Source: Pseudomonadota bacterium
Lineage (GTDB): Bacteria > Myxococcota_A > Polyangia > Polyangiales > Polyangiaceae
Assembly (NCBI GenBank): GCA_023431345.1
Contig: JAEYWK010000174.1
Coordinates: 15,541 to 79,540 of the forward strand
Length of the DNA stretch: 64,000 nucleotides
Direction of reading: 5' to 3'
The translations under genes were made by a program, and so were the position numbers. Position 1 is the first letter of the stretch; every line of letters begins with the position of its first letter. The notes beneath the pieces were generated by a model. It ran no database searches, was not told where the DNA came from, and saw nothing but the letters and a program-made list of their open reading frames with translations. This document shows, piece after piece, positions 25,683-33,496 of the stretch.

Positions 25683-26252
25683 TCAAGTCTCGCCCCGAAC
25701 GGCAGGGTGCTCGCTCGAAAACAGCGGCAGCCTGCGGCGCGCCGCCGGGGTCACGCGGCCGCGCAGGCTGCGCAAGAAGTCGGCGACCTCGCGCGCGAGA
25801 GAGCTTCGCTCGAAATCCTGCAAGCTCGCGAGCGGCCAGCCTTCGCGAGGAACGAGCAAGCTCGAAAGCTCATCCAGTCGCGCGCTTTGTTGGCTATCGA
25901 GCGGCAGCTGGCGCGCCGTTTCGAGCAGCAGCCGGAGCTCCTGCAGCGAGCGCATCGCGGAGAACGCCCGCGCCATCGGCGAGACGAGCGAGGCGTCGTC
26001 TCGCCACGAACGCCCTCCGAAGAGCTCGTGCACGACGCGCGGCCCTGCTCCGTAGCAATCGTACGCCGCGCACCCGGCAAAGCCCTGCTCGGAAAGGCCC
26101 TGGTGGATCCGGCAGGCGTGACGGCGAAGATGCATGCAAGGTACGAGCGCGGGCTTGTCGAGCGCGAAGAGCTCCGAGCGATCGAACGCGAGCAGGAGAC
26201 AGCACAGCGCCGCGCAGCGCGTGCAGTCGGAACGAAAGGGCGATGCGAGCAT
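25683..26252 (-). CDS. Cys-rich conserved protein of unknown function
   Basis: 189 aa from the ATG at 26252; a TTG at 26315 would add 21 residues. The N-terminal half has a dense, ordered set of cysteines: SDCTRCAALCCLLLAF, then ALDKPALVPCMHL, RRHACRIHQGL, and GFAGCAAYDCYGAGPRVV. I recognise this as the Cys-rich domain found at the N-terminus of some actinobacterial pentapeptide-type proteins ('DKPAG.PC', 'RC.IH', 'GF.GC..YDC.GAG'), where metal binding is probable. The C-terminal half is Leu/Arg-rich helix. The stop is 35 bases before the start of the tri-haem lipoprotein, so it could be the first gene of that operon. Confidence 0.68.
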   Translation of the reverse strand: MLASPFRSDCTRCAALCCLLLAFDRSELFALDKPALVPCMHLRRHACRIHQGLSEQGFAGCAAYDCYGAGPRVVHELFGGRSWRDDASLVSPMARAFSAMRSLQELRLLLETARQLPLDSQQSARLDELSSLLVPREGWPLASLQDFERSSLAREVADFLRSLRGRVTPAARRRLPLFSSEHPAVRGET

Positions 26253-26354
26253 CCGCGGAAGGGCGCGGAGGCGGCAAATGTTGCGTCCGGAGCCAAAATG
26301 CTGGCGCGGGCACAAAAAAGCGCAACAATCGTGCCCACCTCGCGCCTAGTGCTC

Positions 26355-26933
26355 ATGGCAGCGACTTTCACCTCGATGCGCGACTCGACGCTGGTCCGTT
26401 TTCTCGATGGTTGGCAGCGCGGTTTGAAGCGCCTGCAGCGCGCGCACCCGGCGCGCTGGCGGGTGCGCGGCATGTCCGACGAGGAGGTGCGGGATGCTCT
26501 CCTGCTCGCGCTGTTCGAAGCCGCGCGCGCAGAGCCGAGCCTGCTTCTGCGGCGTGACGCCGCGTTCGAGCACGTGCGGCGTGAGCTTTCGTCGCTACGT
26601 CGCCGCTTCCGGCTCGCCGTCACGCCAGTGGATTTTGGTGAGCTGCGGCTGGCCGAGCGAGCTTCCAGCCAAGAAGAGCAGCTGGCCGAGCTTCAAGCCG
26701 AGCGCCAGCGTGATCGCGCGTGCGCGCGCGCGGAGTCGACGCTCAGCCGCCCGCAGCGGCAGTGGCTGGCGGCGATGAAGCTCGCCGCTGAGGCGAGCGG
26801 GTTCTTTGCCGCGAGCGATGAGCTCAACCTCGCGGCCGCAGCGCGCGTGCGCGGCTTGCATCGCTCGTCGGCCCAGCGCGCGTATGTGTCACTTTGTGCC
26901 CATTTTTGCGCGGAGCTCGCGCGCGACGGCTAG
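26355..26933 (+). CDS. Sigma-factor-like protein, weakly supported
   Basis: 192 aa taken from the ATG at 26355 (GTG at 26349 and ATG at 26376 are alternatives; none has a clear binding site). The N-terminal part is helical and charged (LVRFLDGWQRGLKRLQ, EVRDALLLALFEAARAE) and vaguely like region 2 of ECF factors. The C-terminal part LSRPQRQWLAAMKLAAEASG plus ARVRGLHRSSAQRAYVSL resembles a region 4 helix-turn-helix. The resemblance is weak and only seen by eye. It is divergent from the Cys-rich protein gene (103 bases between starts), so it might control that gene and the cytochrome run behind it. Confidence 0.5.
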   Translation: MAATFTSMRDSTLVRFLDGWQRGLKRLQRAHPARWRVRGMSDEEVRDALLLALFEAARAEPSLLLRRDAAFEHVRRELSSLRRRFRLAVTPVDFGELRLAERASSQEEQLAELQAERQRDRACARAESTLSRPQRQWLAAMKLAAEASGFFAASDELNLAAAARVRGLHRSSAQRAYVSLCAHFCAELARDG

Positions 26934-26983
26934 CGGCTGACCGGCATGACATTTCTTGACGGCAGCGGGCTCGCGGTAGCGCT

Positions 26984-27292
26984 ATGGCTGGCTCGATGAC
27001 CGAGTTGAAACAGTTTCGCTGGGTGGCGTTCGTGGAAGGGCTGTCGTTCGTGCTGCTGCTGTTCGTGGCCATGCCACTCAAGTATTGGGCCGGCTTGCCG
27101 CTCGCCGTGCGCATCGTCGGCAGCCTGCACGGCCTGCTGTTCGTCGCCTTCCTGTGGACGCTGTTTCGCGTCACCGTCGAGCGCGAATGGTCCGCGAAGC
27201 GGTGGATGACGGCGCTCGTGAGCTCGATCGTGCCGTTCGGAACCTTTTTGTTCGATCGCTCGTTGAAGCGCGAGCTCGAAGGCGCGCGCTGA
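26984..27292 (+). CDS. DUF3817 membrane protein
   Basis: 102 aa. Three hydrophobic segments are visible (WVAFVEGLSFVLLLFVAMPL; VRIVGSLHGLLFVAFLWTLF; WMTALVSSIVPFGTFLFDRS). The motifs R.VAFVEG.S..LLLFVAMPLKY and GS.HG..F..F show the DUF3817 family, small inner-membrane proteins without a known role that also occur fused to transporter parts. Its stop codon lies inside the left arm of a hairpin at 27289-27311 shared with the convergent gene. Confidence 0.9.
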   Translation: MAGSMTELKQFRWVAFVEGLSFVLLLFVAMPLKYWAGLPLAVRIVGSLHGLLFVAFLWTLFRVTVEREWSAKRWMTALVSSIVPFGTFLFDRSLKRELEGAR

Positions 27293-27311
27293 GCGCTGCG
27301 TGAGCGCTCAG
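27289..27311. terminator. Bidirectional hairpin between convergent genes
   Basis: CTGAGCGCT (27289-27297), loop of 5 bases, AGCGCTCAG (27303-27311): a perfect 9-bp stem that overlaps the stop of the DUF3817 gene and precedes, by 38 bases, the end of the minus-strand outer-membrane-like gene. There is no T-run on either side, so it would act by structure or with Rho. Confidence 0.5.
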
Positions 27312-27349
27312 GCGACCCCCTCAGCGTCGCGCGCTCGCGTCGAATCGGC

Positions 27350-28474
27350 TCACGGCGCCGGAAAGCTACCGCCGCCCGCCGCGTCCGCGTCCGCGGGAGC
27401 GGGAGCGGGCTCCGTGGCGTCCGTGGGGGCGGGCTCGGCAGCGGGGGCCGCGGGCGTTGGCGTGATCGGCGGCGGCGCGGGCGGCGGGGCGGCCGGGGTA
27501 TTGGCCGGGGCCGTGGCCTCGGGCGGCGCCGCCTGTCCGCGTTGCTCGGGGGATAGCCACTCGCGTGAGATCGGGCACGCGCGGAAGCGGCGCTCGGCGG
27601 TTTCGCAGCTCTCGTGCTCGACCGACACTGGCTTCGGCAGCACCGCCGGGACGATGTCGTCCCAACGAATCACCAGCGCGCCGCCAACGGTCGTGACTTT
27701 ATCGCCGGAAAACGCGCCACCGAGAGAGGAGAGCGCGCCGTACAGATTGAAGTCGACGGTCTTGCCGAGATGTAGCGACGCTTCGAGCCCGACGCGCATC
27801 GGCACCGAAACGCCGACGTCGATGGTGACGCCCTTCGCGATCGCGTCTTCGACTGCACCCTCGCGGAGTGAGACCATGCGCGTCTCAGGGTTGACGATCA
27901 CGTCTTGGTCGCTGATGGTGACCCCTTCGGGGCGAACGATGGTGTCGACGTTCACGCTCGCCGCCAGCTCGTACCAAGGCGTGAACGTGAGAAACTTCGT
28001 CGGTGAGAGCGGGACGCCGAAGCCAGCGACGAGCGGCAGCGTCAAGAAATTGCGCTCACCGCTGACGTACGCGGTGGGCACGCCGCCGAGGTGGAGCGCG
28101 ATACCAGCCTTGGGGACTCCATTCTCATAGCGTCCGGCGACCGGGAACACGAGCACGCCCACGCCGCTGCCGGCCACGCCGTGCGCGCGCGTGTCTGCGC
28201 CAGCTTCCTTGAAGTTGACGTAGTGGATACCGAACTGCGCGCTCAGCCGCCCCGTCGTCGAGGTGAAATTCGCATTATAGCTGAAGGTGTTGAAGCTCCC
28301 CGCGTCGCTGAAGCCGTGCTTGTAGCCAACGACGATGCTCGAGGCGCGGGTGTCGTAGGTCGACACCGAGAGCGGGTGCGTGCCGGCTGTAGCGCCCGCG
28401 GGACGCACCATCGCAGCGGCACCCAATCCCAACCCCCAGCCGAGCCAAGCGCTGACGCGAATCCTCATCTGCAC
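27350..28474 (-). CDS. Outer-membrane-like protein with Pro/Ala-rich tail
   Basis: 374 aa with a signal peptide (WLGWGLGLGAAAMVRPAGA). The body is built from short alternating strands with turns (IVVGYKHGFSDAGSFNTFSY, RLSAQFGIHYVNFKE, KFLTFTPWYELAASVNVDTI) consistent with an outer-membrane barrel. The last 70 residues form a Pro/Ala tail rich in acidic residues after a Cys-containing region (SCETAERRFRACPISREWL). I cannot name a family. A PA-rich tail after a barrel is odd since barrels usually end with an aromatic; the tail could reach into the periplasm. Confidence 0.65.
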   Translation of the reverse strand: MQMRIRVSAWLGWGLGLGAAAMVRPAGATAGTHPLSVSTYDTRASSIVVGYKHGFSDAGSFNTFSYNANFTSTTGRLSAQFGIHYVNFKEAGADTRAHGVAGSGVGVLVFPVAGRYENGVPKAGIALHLGGVPTAYVSGERNFLTLPLVAGFGVPLSPTKFLTFTPWYELAASVNVDTIVRPEGVTISDQDVIVNPETRMVSLREGAVEDAIAKGVTIDVGVSVPMRVGLEASLHLGKTVDFNLYGALSSLGGAFSGDKVTTVGGALVIRWDDIVPAVLPKPVSVEHESCETAERRFRACPISREWLSPEQRGQAAPPEATAPANTPAAPPPAPPPITPTPAAPAAEPAPTDATEPAPAPADADAAGGGSFPAP

Positions 28475-28593
28475 GAGTACGCACGCTAGGCTGCCGAGCT
28501 TAAGTCCAGCAACGCTGGTGACGTCAGGCCCGGCCGAACGCTGGGCCAGTGCTCGCGGTTGACCAGCGCCGGGGACGCCTCGAACATCAGGTC

Positions 28594-28956
28594 GTGCCGC
28601 TCAAAGAGAAGAGGCCCACGTCTGGCTCCGCGAAGGCGCACCGCTCCTCCTTCGACCGGATCCGGCGGGTCGTCGCGAAGATTCCGCGAGGCAAGGTCAT
28701 GACCTACGGAGACGTGGCGGTGGCGGCCGGCATGCCCGGCGCCGCGCGCGCGGTCGGCTACGCGATGCGCGCTCTCGGGCGCGAGGTGCCTTGGCAGCGG
28801 GTGCTGGGACGCAGGAGCCCTCGCGCCGCGCACATCACCATCCGCGACTCGCGCGGCAAGGCGGAGCAGCGCGCGCTGCTCGAGAAGGAAGGCGTGCGCT
28901 TCGACGCCGGTGGCGGAGTTCGCCTGGCGGAGTTCGGACATCGTCCGAAGCGCTGA
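28594..28956 (+). CDS. Alkyltransferase-like protein (ATL), MGMT fold without catalytic Cys
   Basis: 120 aa from a GTG at 28594; another GTG at 28549 would add 15 residues, and neither has a strong binding site. The DNA-binding fold of O6-alkylguanine transferases is clear: FDRIRRVVAKIPRGKVMTYG, DVAVAAGMPGAARAVGYAMR and VPWQRVLGRRSP. The position of the methyl-accepting cysteine (PCHRV in MGMT) is Trp here (PWQRV), as in alkyltransferase-like proteins, which bind O6-alkylguanine tightly and hand it to nucleotide excision repair rather than removing the alkyl group. It is convergent with the DNA ligase gene, 3 bases between the stops. Confidence 0.9.
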   Translation: MPLKEKRPTSGSAKAHRSSFDRIRRVVAKIPRGKVMTYGDVAVAAGMPGAARAVGYAMRALGREVPWQRVLGRRSPRAAHITIRDSRGKAEQRALLEKEGVRFDAGGGVRLAEFGHRPKR

Positions 28957-28959
28957 GGC

Positions 28960-30582
28960 TCAGTCGTCGCGGCCCTCGTCGCCTTCGTCGCCCTCGGCGG
29001 CGTCGGTGCCATCGCCCTGACCCCCTTCGGGCCCCTCGCCGTCGCCCAGTCCGCGCTGATACAGCGAGCGCACGAATTCGATCGTGTCCGCCTCCGCGGC
29101 CGACTTGTCGTCGCGGTAGCGGCGAACTCGCGCGAAGCGCAGCGCCATGCCGCCTGCGTAAACCGGGCTGCGCTGCAGGCCGTCGAAGGCAATTTCGACC
29201 ACGAGCTCCGGGCGCACGCGCACGAACCCATCGCCCCGCTCCGTCGCGAGCTCTTGGAGGCGCTGGGTTTGCCAGCGCAGCACTTCGTCGGTCAGCCCCT
29301 TGAAAGTCTTGCCTAGCATCACGAAGCCGCCGCTCGCCGGATCACGCGCGCCCAGGTGCAAGTTGCTGAGCAGCCCTTGGCGGCGTCCGCTGCCCCACTC
29401 GGCCGCGAGCACCACCAAATCGAGCGTCGGCGCTGGCTTCAGCTTGAGCCAGCCGGCGCCGCGGCGTCCGGCCTCGTAGCTCGACGCGAGGCTCTTCACC
29501 ACGACGCCCTCGTGCCCGCTCGCGAGGGCGCGCTGCAGCGAGACTTCCCCCTCGGCGACGCTGCTCACGACCTCACGCGGCACTCGCGCTGCCTCCGGCA
29601 CGACGCGACAGAGCGCGGCCCAGCGCGCCTCGTTCGACCGCTCGACCAGCACCTCGCCGTTCGCGTACAGGCAATCGAAGAAGAAGGCGTCGAGCGGCAA
29701 CGAGCGTCGCAGCTCGTCCACGTCGAGCTTGCGGCCGAAGCGCCGCATCGTCACCTGGAACGGTTGTGGTCGCCCGCCCGGCTTGAGAGCGATGGCTTCG
29801 CCGTCGAGCACGAGGCTCTGCGCGTCGAACGAGCGCACGAGCTCCACCACCTCCGGCAGGGCGTGGGTCAGCTCGTTGCCGTGCCGCGAGTACACGGCGA
29901 CGCGCTCGGCCAAGCGATGCACTTGGATACGCGCGCCGTCCAGCTTTCGTTCGAACGCGCAAGGCGCGGCGCGCTCGAGCGCGTCAGCGACGTCTTTGGC
30001 GGTCTGGGCCAGCATGGGCCGCAGCGGGCGAAATAGCTCGATCGTGAGCTCAACCAGCGCCGCCTCTCCGCCGCTGAGCGCGCGCACCGCGACGCGTGTC
30101 GCGTCACCCGCGAACAACATGGCGCGCCGCAGCGTGGCTTGGTCGATGCTGGTCGCTTGCCCGAGCGCGTCGATCACCAGCGCTTCGAGCGCGCCTTGCC
30201 GTAGCTCTCCCAGCATCAGCCGCCCGACGAAGCTGCGCTCACTCTCTGTCAGGCGAGCAAAGAGGCTCGCCAGCAGGGCCCCGCGCTCGGTCGCCGAGCC
30301 CTTGCCGGCGAGCTTCGTGAGCGCTTCGAACGCGGCGTCTACCTCGAGCAGGCTGACGCTCGCGTGGGCAGGCGCCGGCGCTTGCCCGAGCTTCTGCAGC
30401 GCGCGGTAACCCACGCCGAGCTTGCCCTGCCTCGGCTCACCGCAGATGAAGCCGACGCCGGCCTGCACCTCCGCGTGGGCGAGCCGGCCGAGCAGCGCGG
30501 CGAGCAGCGCCACCTTTTGCTTTCGGGAACGCGTCGCCGCGACCGCCTCGGAGGTGCTCACGACCGTTTCGAGCTCCAGCAT
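28960..30582 (-). CDS. ATP-dependent DNA ligase
   Basis: 540 aa from the ATG at 30582; the frame is open 447 bases further up but the first convincing residue is MLELETVVSTSEAVA. The N-terminal 200 residues are the DNA-binding region of the archaeal/viral type (FICGEPRQGKLGVGYRAL, LLASLFARLTESERSFVGRL). The adenylation domain begins with FERKLDGARIQVHR, where Lys213 is the AMP-accepting residue. Motifs III-VI follow (VLDGEAIALKPGGRPQPF, DAFFFDCLYANGE, GHEGVVVKSLASSYEAGRRG, GWLKLKP). The last 30 residues are acidic (GDGEGPEGGQ, EGDEGDEGRDD), an addition not usual in the family. Bacteria use NAD-dependent LigA for replication; this second ligase type is normally for repair. Confidence 0.9.
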   Translation of the reverse strand: MLELETVVSTSEAVAATRSRKQKVALLAALLGRLAHAEVQAGVGFICGEPRQGKLGVGYRALQKLGQAPAPAHASVSLLEVDAAFEALTKLAGKGSATERGALLASLFARLTESERSFVGRLMLGELRQGALEALVIDALGQATSIDQATLRRAMLFAGDATRVAVRALSGGEAALVELTIELFRPLRPMLAQTAKDVADALERAAPCAFERKLDGARIQVHRLAERVAVYSRHGNELTHALPEVVELVRSFDAQSLVLDGEAIALKPGGRPQPFQVTMRRFGRKLDVDELRRSLPLDAFFFDCLYANGEVLVERSNEARWAALCRVVPEAARVPREVVSSVAEGEVSLQRALASGHEGVVVKSLASSYEAGRRGAGWLKLKPAPTLDLVVLAAEWGSGRRQGLLSNLHLGARDPASGGFVMLGKTFKGLTDEVLRWQTQRLQELATERGDGFVRVRPELVVEIAFDGLQRSPVYAGGMALRFARVRRYRDDKSAAEADTIEFVRSLYQRGLGDGEGPEGGQGDGTDAAEGDEGDEGRDD

Positions 30583-30675
30583 GACGCGGATGTTGTGGGA
30601 CCGCGCCCTCGGAAGCGCAAGAAGCCCTCGAAGAGCACAAGAAGAGCTGGCGAGCGCGGGTGCACTTCTGCCACG

Positions 30676-31740
30676 ATGCGTCCGCCGATGAGCAAGGGAT
30701 CCAAGCGCGAAACGAACGCGGCGGTGCTCAAACAAGCCATGCTGCGCCGCCTGCCGCGCCGCATGCAGGGGAGCGGAGAAATGTCGCTTCCTCCCGTCCC
30801 CGGCCTCGTCGAGCACTACGTGAAGCTGTTCGACCAAATCTGGGAAGGCATGGGGCGCAAGTTCTCGCCCGCCGAGCTCGACGAGTTCCGCAAGTCGTTG
30901 CTCCTGCGGCTCGAGCAAGCTTACGCGGCGTCGTCGAGCGCCAAGGTCGTAGTCAGCTACCAAACCGACCCCGCTCCGAAGACGAGCATCACCTGGAAGG
31001 TCGTCGCGCTCGCCGGCAGCTACGCGCAAGAGTACGAGTACTGGGTGAACACGCGGAAGCCGCCGCTGTTCGGCAAGTACCCCGACGCGAAGGCGGTCGA
31101 CCTCGCGCGCGCTCTCGGCGAGCCGAGTCAGGTCTCGATCCTCGACGTTGGCGCCGGCACCGGGCGCAACGCGCTGCCGCTGGCACGCGAAGGCTTTCTC
31201 GTCGACGCGCTCGAACCAGCTCCCGCGCTCGCCAAGCTATTGCGCGAGGCCGTGCAAGCAGAGGGCGTGAGCGCGGGCGTCATCGAGGGCGATATCCTCG
31301 ACGAGTCGCTCGAATTGCCTCGCGCGGAGTACGATCTGTTGCTGCTCTCGGAGGTGGTCGCGTCGCACTTCCACTCCGTCGACCAACTGAGACAGCTGTT
31401 TCAATCCGCGTCGCGCTGGCTGCGGCCCGGCGGGCTGTTGGTGTTCAACGCCTTCTTGACCGACGGAGGCTATAAGCCCGACGACGCGGCCCGGCAGCTG
31501 TCGCACGTGATGTGGTGCGCGCTATTCACCCGCCGCGAGCTCGAGCTGGCGGCGCACGAGCTGCCATTCGAGCGGGTGACCGACGAGTCTGCGGCCGAGT
31601 ACGAAAAGGAGCACCTCCCCGAGGGGCAATATCCGTCGACCGGCTGGTACGAAGGTTGGAGCGGCGGAATGGATCTGTTCGACTTGCCTGGAGAGCGCGT
31701 GCCGGTCGCGCTGCGCTGGCTGGTGTACCGAAAGATCTGA
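30676..31740 (+). CDS. Class I SAM-dependent methyltransferase
   Basis: 354 aa from the ATG at 30676 (a second ATG lies at 30688). The N-terminal 140 residues are an all-alpha-looking region with no known name. The methyltransferase fold follows: VSILDVGAGTGRNALPLARE (motif I), DALEPAPALAKLL (motif II), and ELPRAEYDLLLLSEVVASHF plus WLRPGGLLVFNAFLTDGG (motif IV/post). The substrate cannot be read from the sequence. It is divergent from the DNA ligase (94 bases between starts). The glycan region starts 35 bases after its stop. Confidence 0.82.
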   Translation: MRPPMSKGSKRETNAAVLKQAMLRRLPRRMQGSGEMSLPPVPGLVEHYVKLFDQIWEGMGRKFSPAELDEFRKSLLLRLEQAYAASSSAKVVVSYQTDPAPKTSITWKVVALAGSYAQEYEYWVNTRKPPLFGKYPDAKAVDLARALGEPSQVSILDVGAGTGRNALPLAREGFLVDALEPAPALAKLLREAVQAEGVSAGVIEGDILDESLELPRAEYDLLLLSEVVASHFHSVDQLRQLFQSASRWLRPGGLLVFNAFLTDGGYKPDDAARQLSHVMWCALFTRRELELAAHELPFERVTDESAAEYEKEHLPEGQYPSTGWYEGWSGGMDLFDLPGERVPVALRWLVYRKI

Positions 31741-31774
31741 CTTTGCCGCCTCGCTCTTGGTAGGTTCGGCGCCC

Positions 31775-33442
31775 ATGCCGACCGAGTCGGTTCGGCCAGC
31801 CGCCGAAGTAGTCCCACCCCTCGCCGTCCGTGATCCCGATCAATGGCTGGCCGTAGCTTGCTGGCTCGTCGTCGCGTTCGCGTCTCTGAACATCCTGCTC
31901 TACTCGTTCGGCCGCGATCAGGGGATTTACGCCGTGGTCGCCGACGCGATCACGCAGGGCAAGATGCCCTACCGCGATGCCTGGGACTTCAAGCCGCCGG
32001 GCATCTTCCTGGTCTACGCGCTGGCCCAGTCCCTGTTCGGCAAGAGCATGCTGGCGATCCGGCTGCTCGAGGTGATCGGGCTGGTGGCGACCGTGTTCGG
32101 GTTGCAGCGCCTCGCCCAGGTGTTCTTGGACCGACCGCGCGCCGGCTTGGTGTGCGGAGCCGTGGCCGCGCTCGTGCACGCCGAGCTCGAGTTTTGGCAC
32201 ACCGCTCAGCCCGAGACGTTCGGCGGCTTCCTCACCGTCGCCGCGCTGGTCGTGGTCACGCTCGAGCCCGAGAAGCGGCGCCAGTGGCTCGTGCCCTTCG
32301 GCATGGGGGCGTTGTTCGGCGTCTGCGCGCTGCTCAAGCCGCCCCTCGGCGGCGGCATCTTGGTATGCGGCGCGTACCTACTCACTCGCGATCAGACGCG
32401 CGCGGCGGGAAAGGCCTGGCCCGCGATGGCGCGCACGCTCCTGCTCACGGGCAGCGGCTTCGCGCTCCCGCTCGCGCTCGTGCTGGGCTGGATCGCGGCG
32501 CGCGGCGCCTGGCCCGCGTTTTGGTGGACGTTTCACGACTTCGTTCCGGGCTACACCCAGCTGAACTGGGGCAACGCTCACGCGCCGGGCATGCTCTATC
32601 ACGCGCTCGAAGAGGCCTTCTTCAAGTTTTCGGCGCTGGTGGCGTTCGGCGTCATCGCCTGCATCGCGATGTCGCCGCTCCACGCGCGAGAGCGCGAAGG
32701 CATCTACCTGGTGCTCGGCATCGTCGCCATTCAGCTGACGGGCATCGTGATGCAGGGCAAGTTCTTCGCCTATCACTACGCCGCCACGCTGCTGCTCATT
32801 TCCTTCTTGGCCGGAATCGGCGTCTACAAGCTGTTTCGTCGCTGCTTGATGGCAGGCTCAGGGAGCTTGCTCGCGCTCGCCGCCTTCGTGCTGGTGGCGA
32901 TCGACATGCGCGACGCCGTGCGTGACCTGCCGCAACATTTCTCGGACCGCGTGCAGATGCGTTTGGCGTTCCTGACGCGGCAAGCTCCCTTTCTGAGCCG
33001 CGCCGATCTCGATCGCGAGCTCTCGTACGTGGCGGACTACAACCTCGACGCCGATCGCTCGGTCGCGCTCGAGATCCGCTCTCGCACCGCCAGCGATGAT
33101 CCGGTGTTCATCTGGGGCTTCGAGCCGTCGACGTATTTTTTGGCGGAGCGACCGCTGGCCAGTCGCTTCATTTACGACGTGCCGCAGCGCACACCCTGGC
33201 AGCGCGACTTCTCGCGCCGCGAGCTGCTGAAAGATTTGTCGCTCAATCGGCCCAAGGTGATCGTCGTGCAGCAGCGGGACGTGTTCCCCGCCGTCACCGG
33301 CAGCCCGCTCGACTCGCGTGACGAGCTACCGAATTTCCCCGAGCTGAAGGGGCTGATCGACACGCAATATCGCCTCGTGCGGGAGCTTGAAGACTTTCAA
33401 ATCTTCGAGCGCTCCGAGCAGCCGAGTGTGTCCGGCTCCTGA
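31775..33442 (+). CDS. Glycosyltransferase family 39-type membrane protein
   Basis: 555 aa from the ATG at 31775 (a TTG at 31757 is less likely). There are about nine to eleven membrane segments. The first periplasmic loop has RDQGIYAVVADAITQGKMPY and RDAWDFKPPGIFLVYA, the acidic 'D...Y' and 'KPP' pattern of ArnT/PMT-type transferases that use polyprenyl-phosphate sugars. A soluble C-terminal part (residues 400-555) includes SDDPVFIWGFEPSTYFLAER, as in related proteins. It would move a sugar in the periplasm, to a glycolipid or to a protein. It begins the glycan region and is followed by a membrane sulfatase-fold gene 54 bases later. Confidence 0.82.
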   Translation: MPTESVRPAAEVVPPLAVRDPDQWLAVACWLVVAFASLNILLYSFGRDQGIYAVVADAITQGKMPYRDAWDFKPPGIFLVYALAQSLFGKSMLAIRLLEVIGLVATVFGLQRLAQVFLDRPRAGLVCGAVAALVHAELEFWHTAQPETFGGFLTVAALVVVTLEPEKRRQWLVPFGMGALFGVCALLKPPLGGGILVCGAYLLTRDQTRAAGKAWPAMARTLLLTGSGFALPLALVLGWIAARGAWPAFWWTFHDFVPGYTQLNWGNAHAPGMLYHALEEAFFKFSALVAFGVIACIAMSPLHAREREGIYLVLGIVAIQLTGIVMQGKFFAYHYAATLLLISFLAGIGVYKLFRRCLMAGSGSLLALAAFVLVAIDMRDAVRDLPQHFSDRVQMRLAFLTRQAPFLSRADLDRELSYVADYNLDADRSVALEIRSRTASDDPVFIWGFEPSTYFLAERPLASRFIYDVPQRTPWQRDFSRRELLKDLSLNRPKVIVVQQRDVFPAVTGSPLDSRDELPNFPELKGLIDTQYRLVRELEDFQIFERSEQPSVSGS

Positions 33443-33496
33443 CGCGGCCGAGCCACGGCCGTAGGCGCGGCGCCGCCGTTCCGCTAGAAGACGCCC

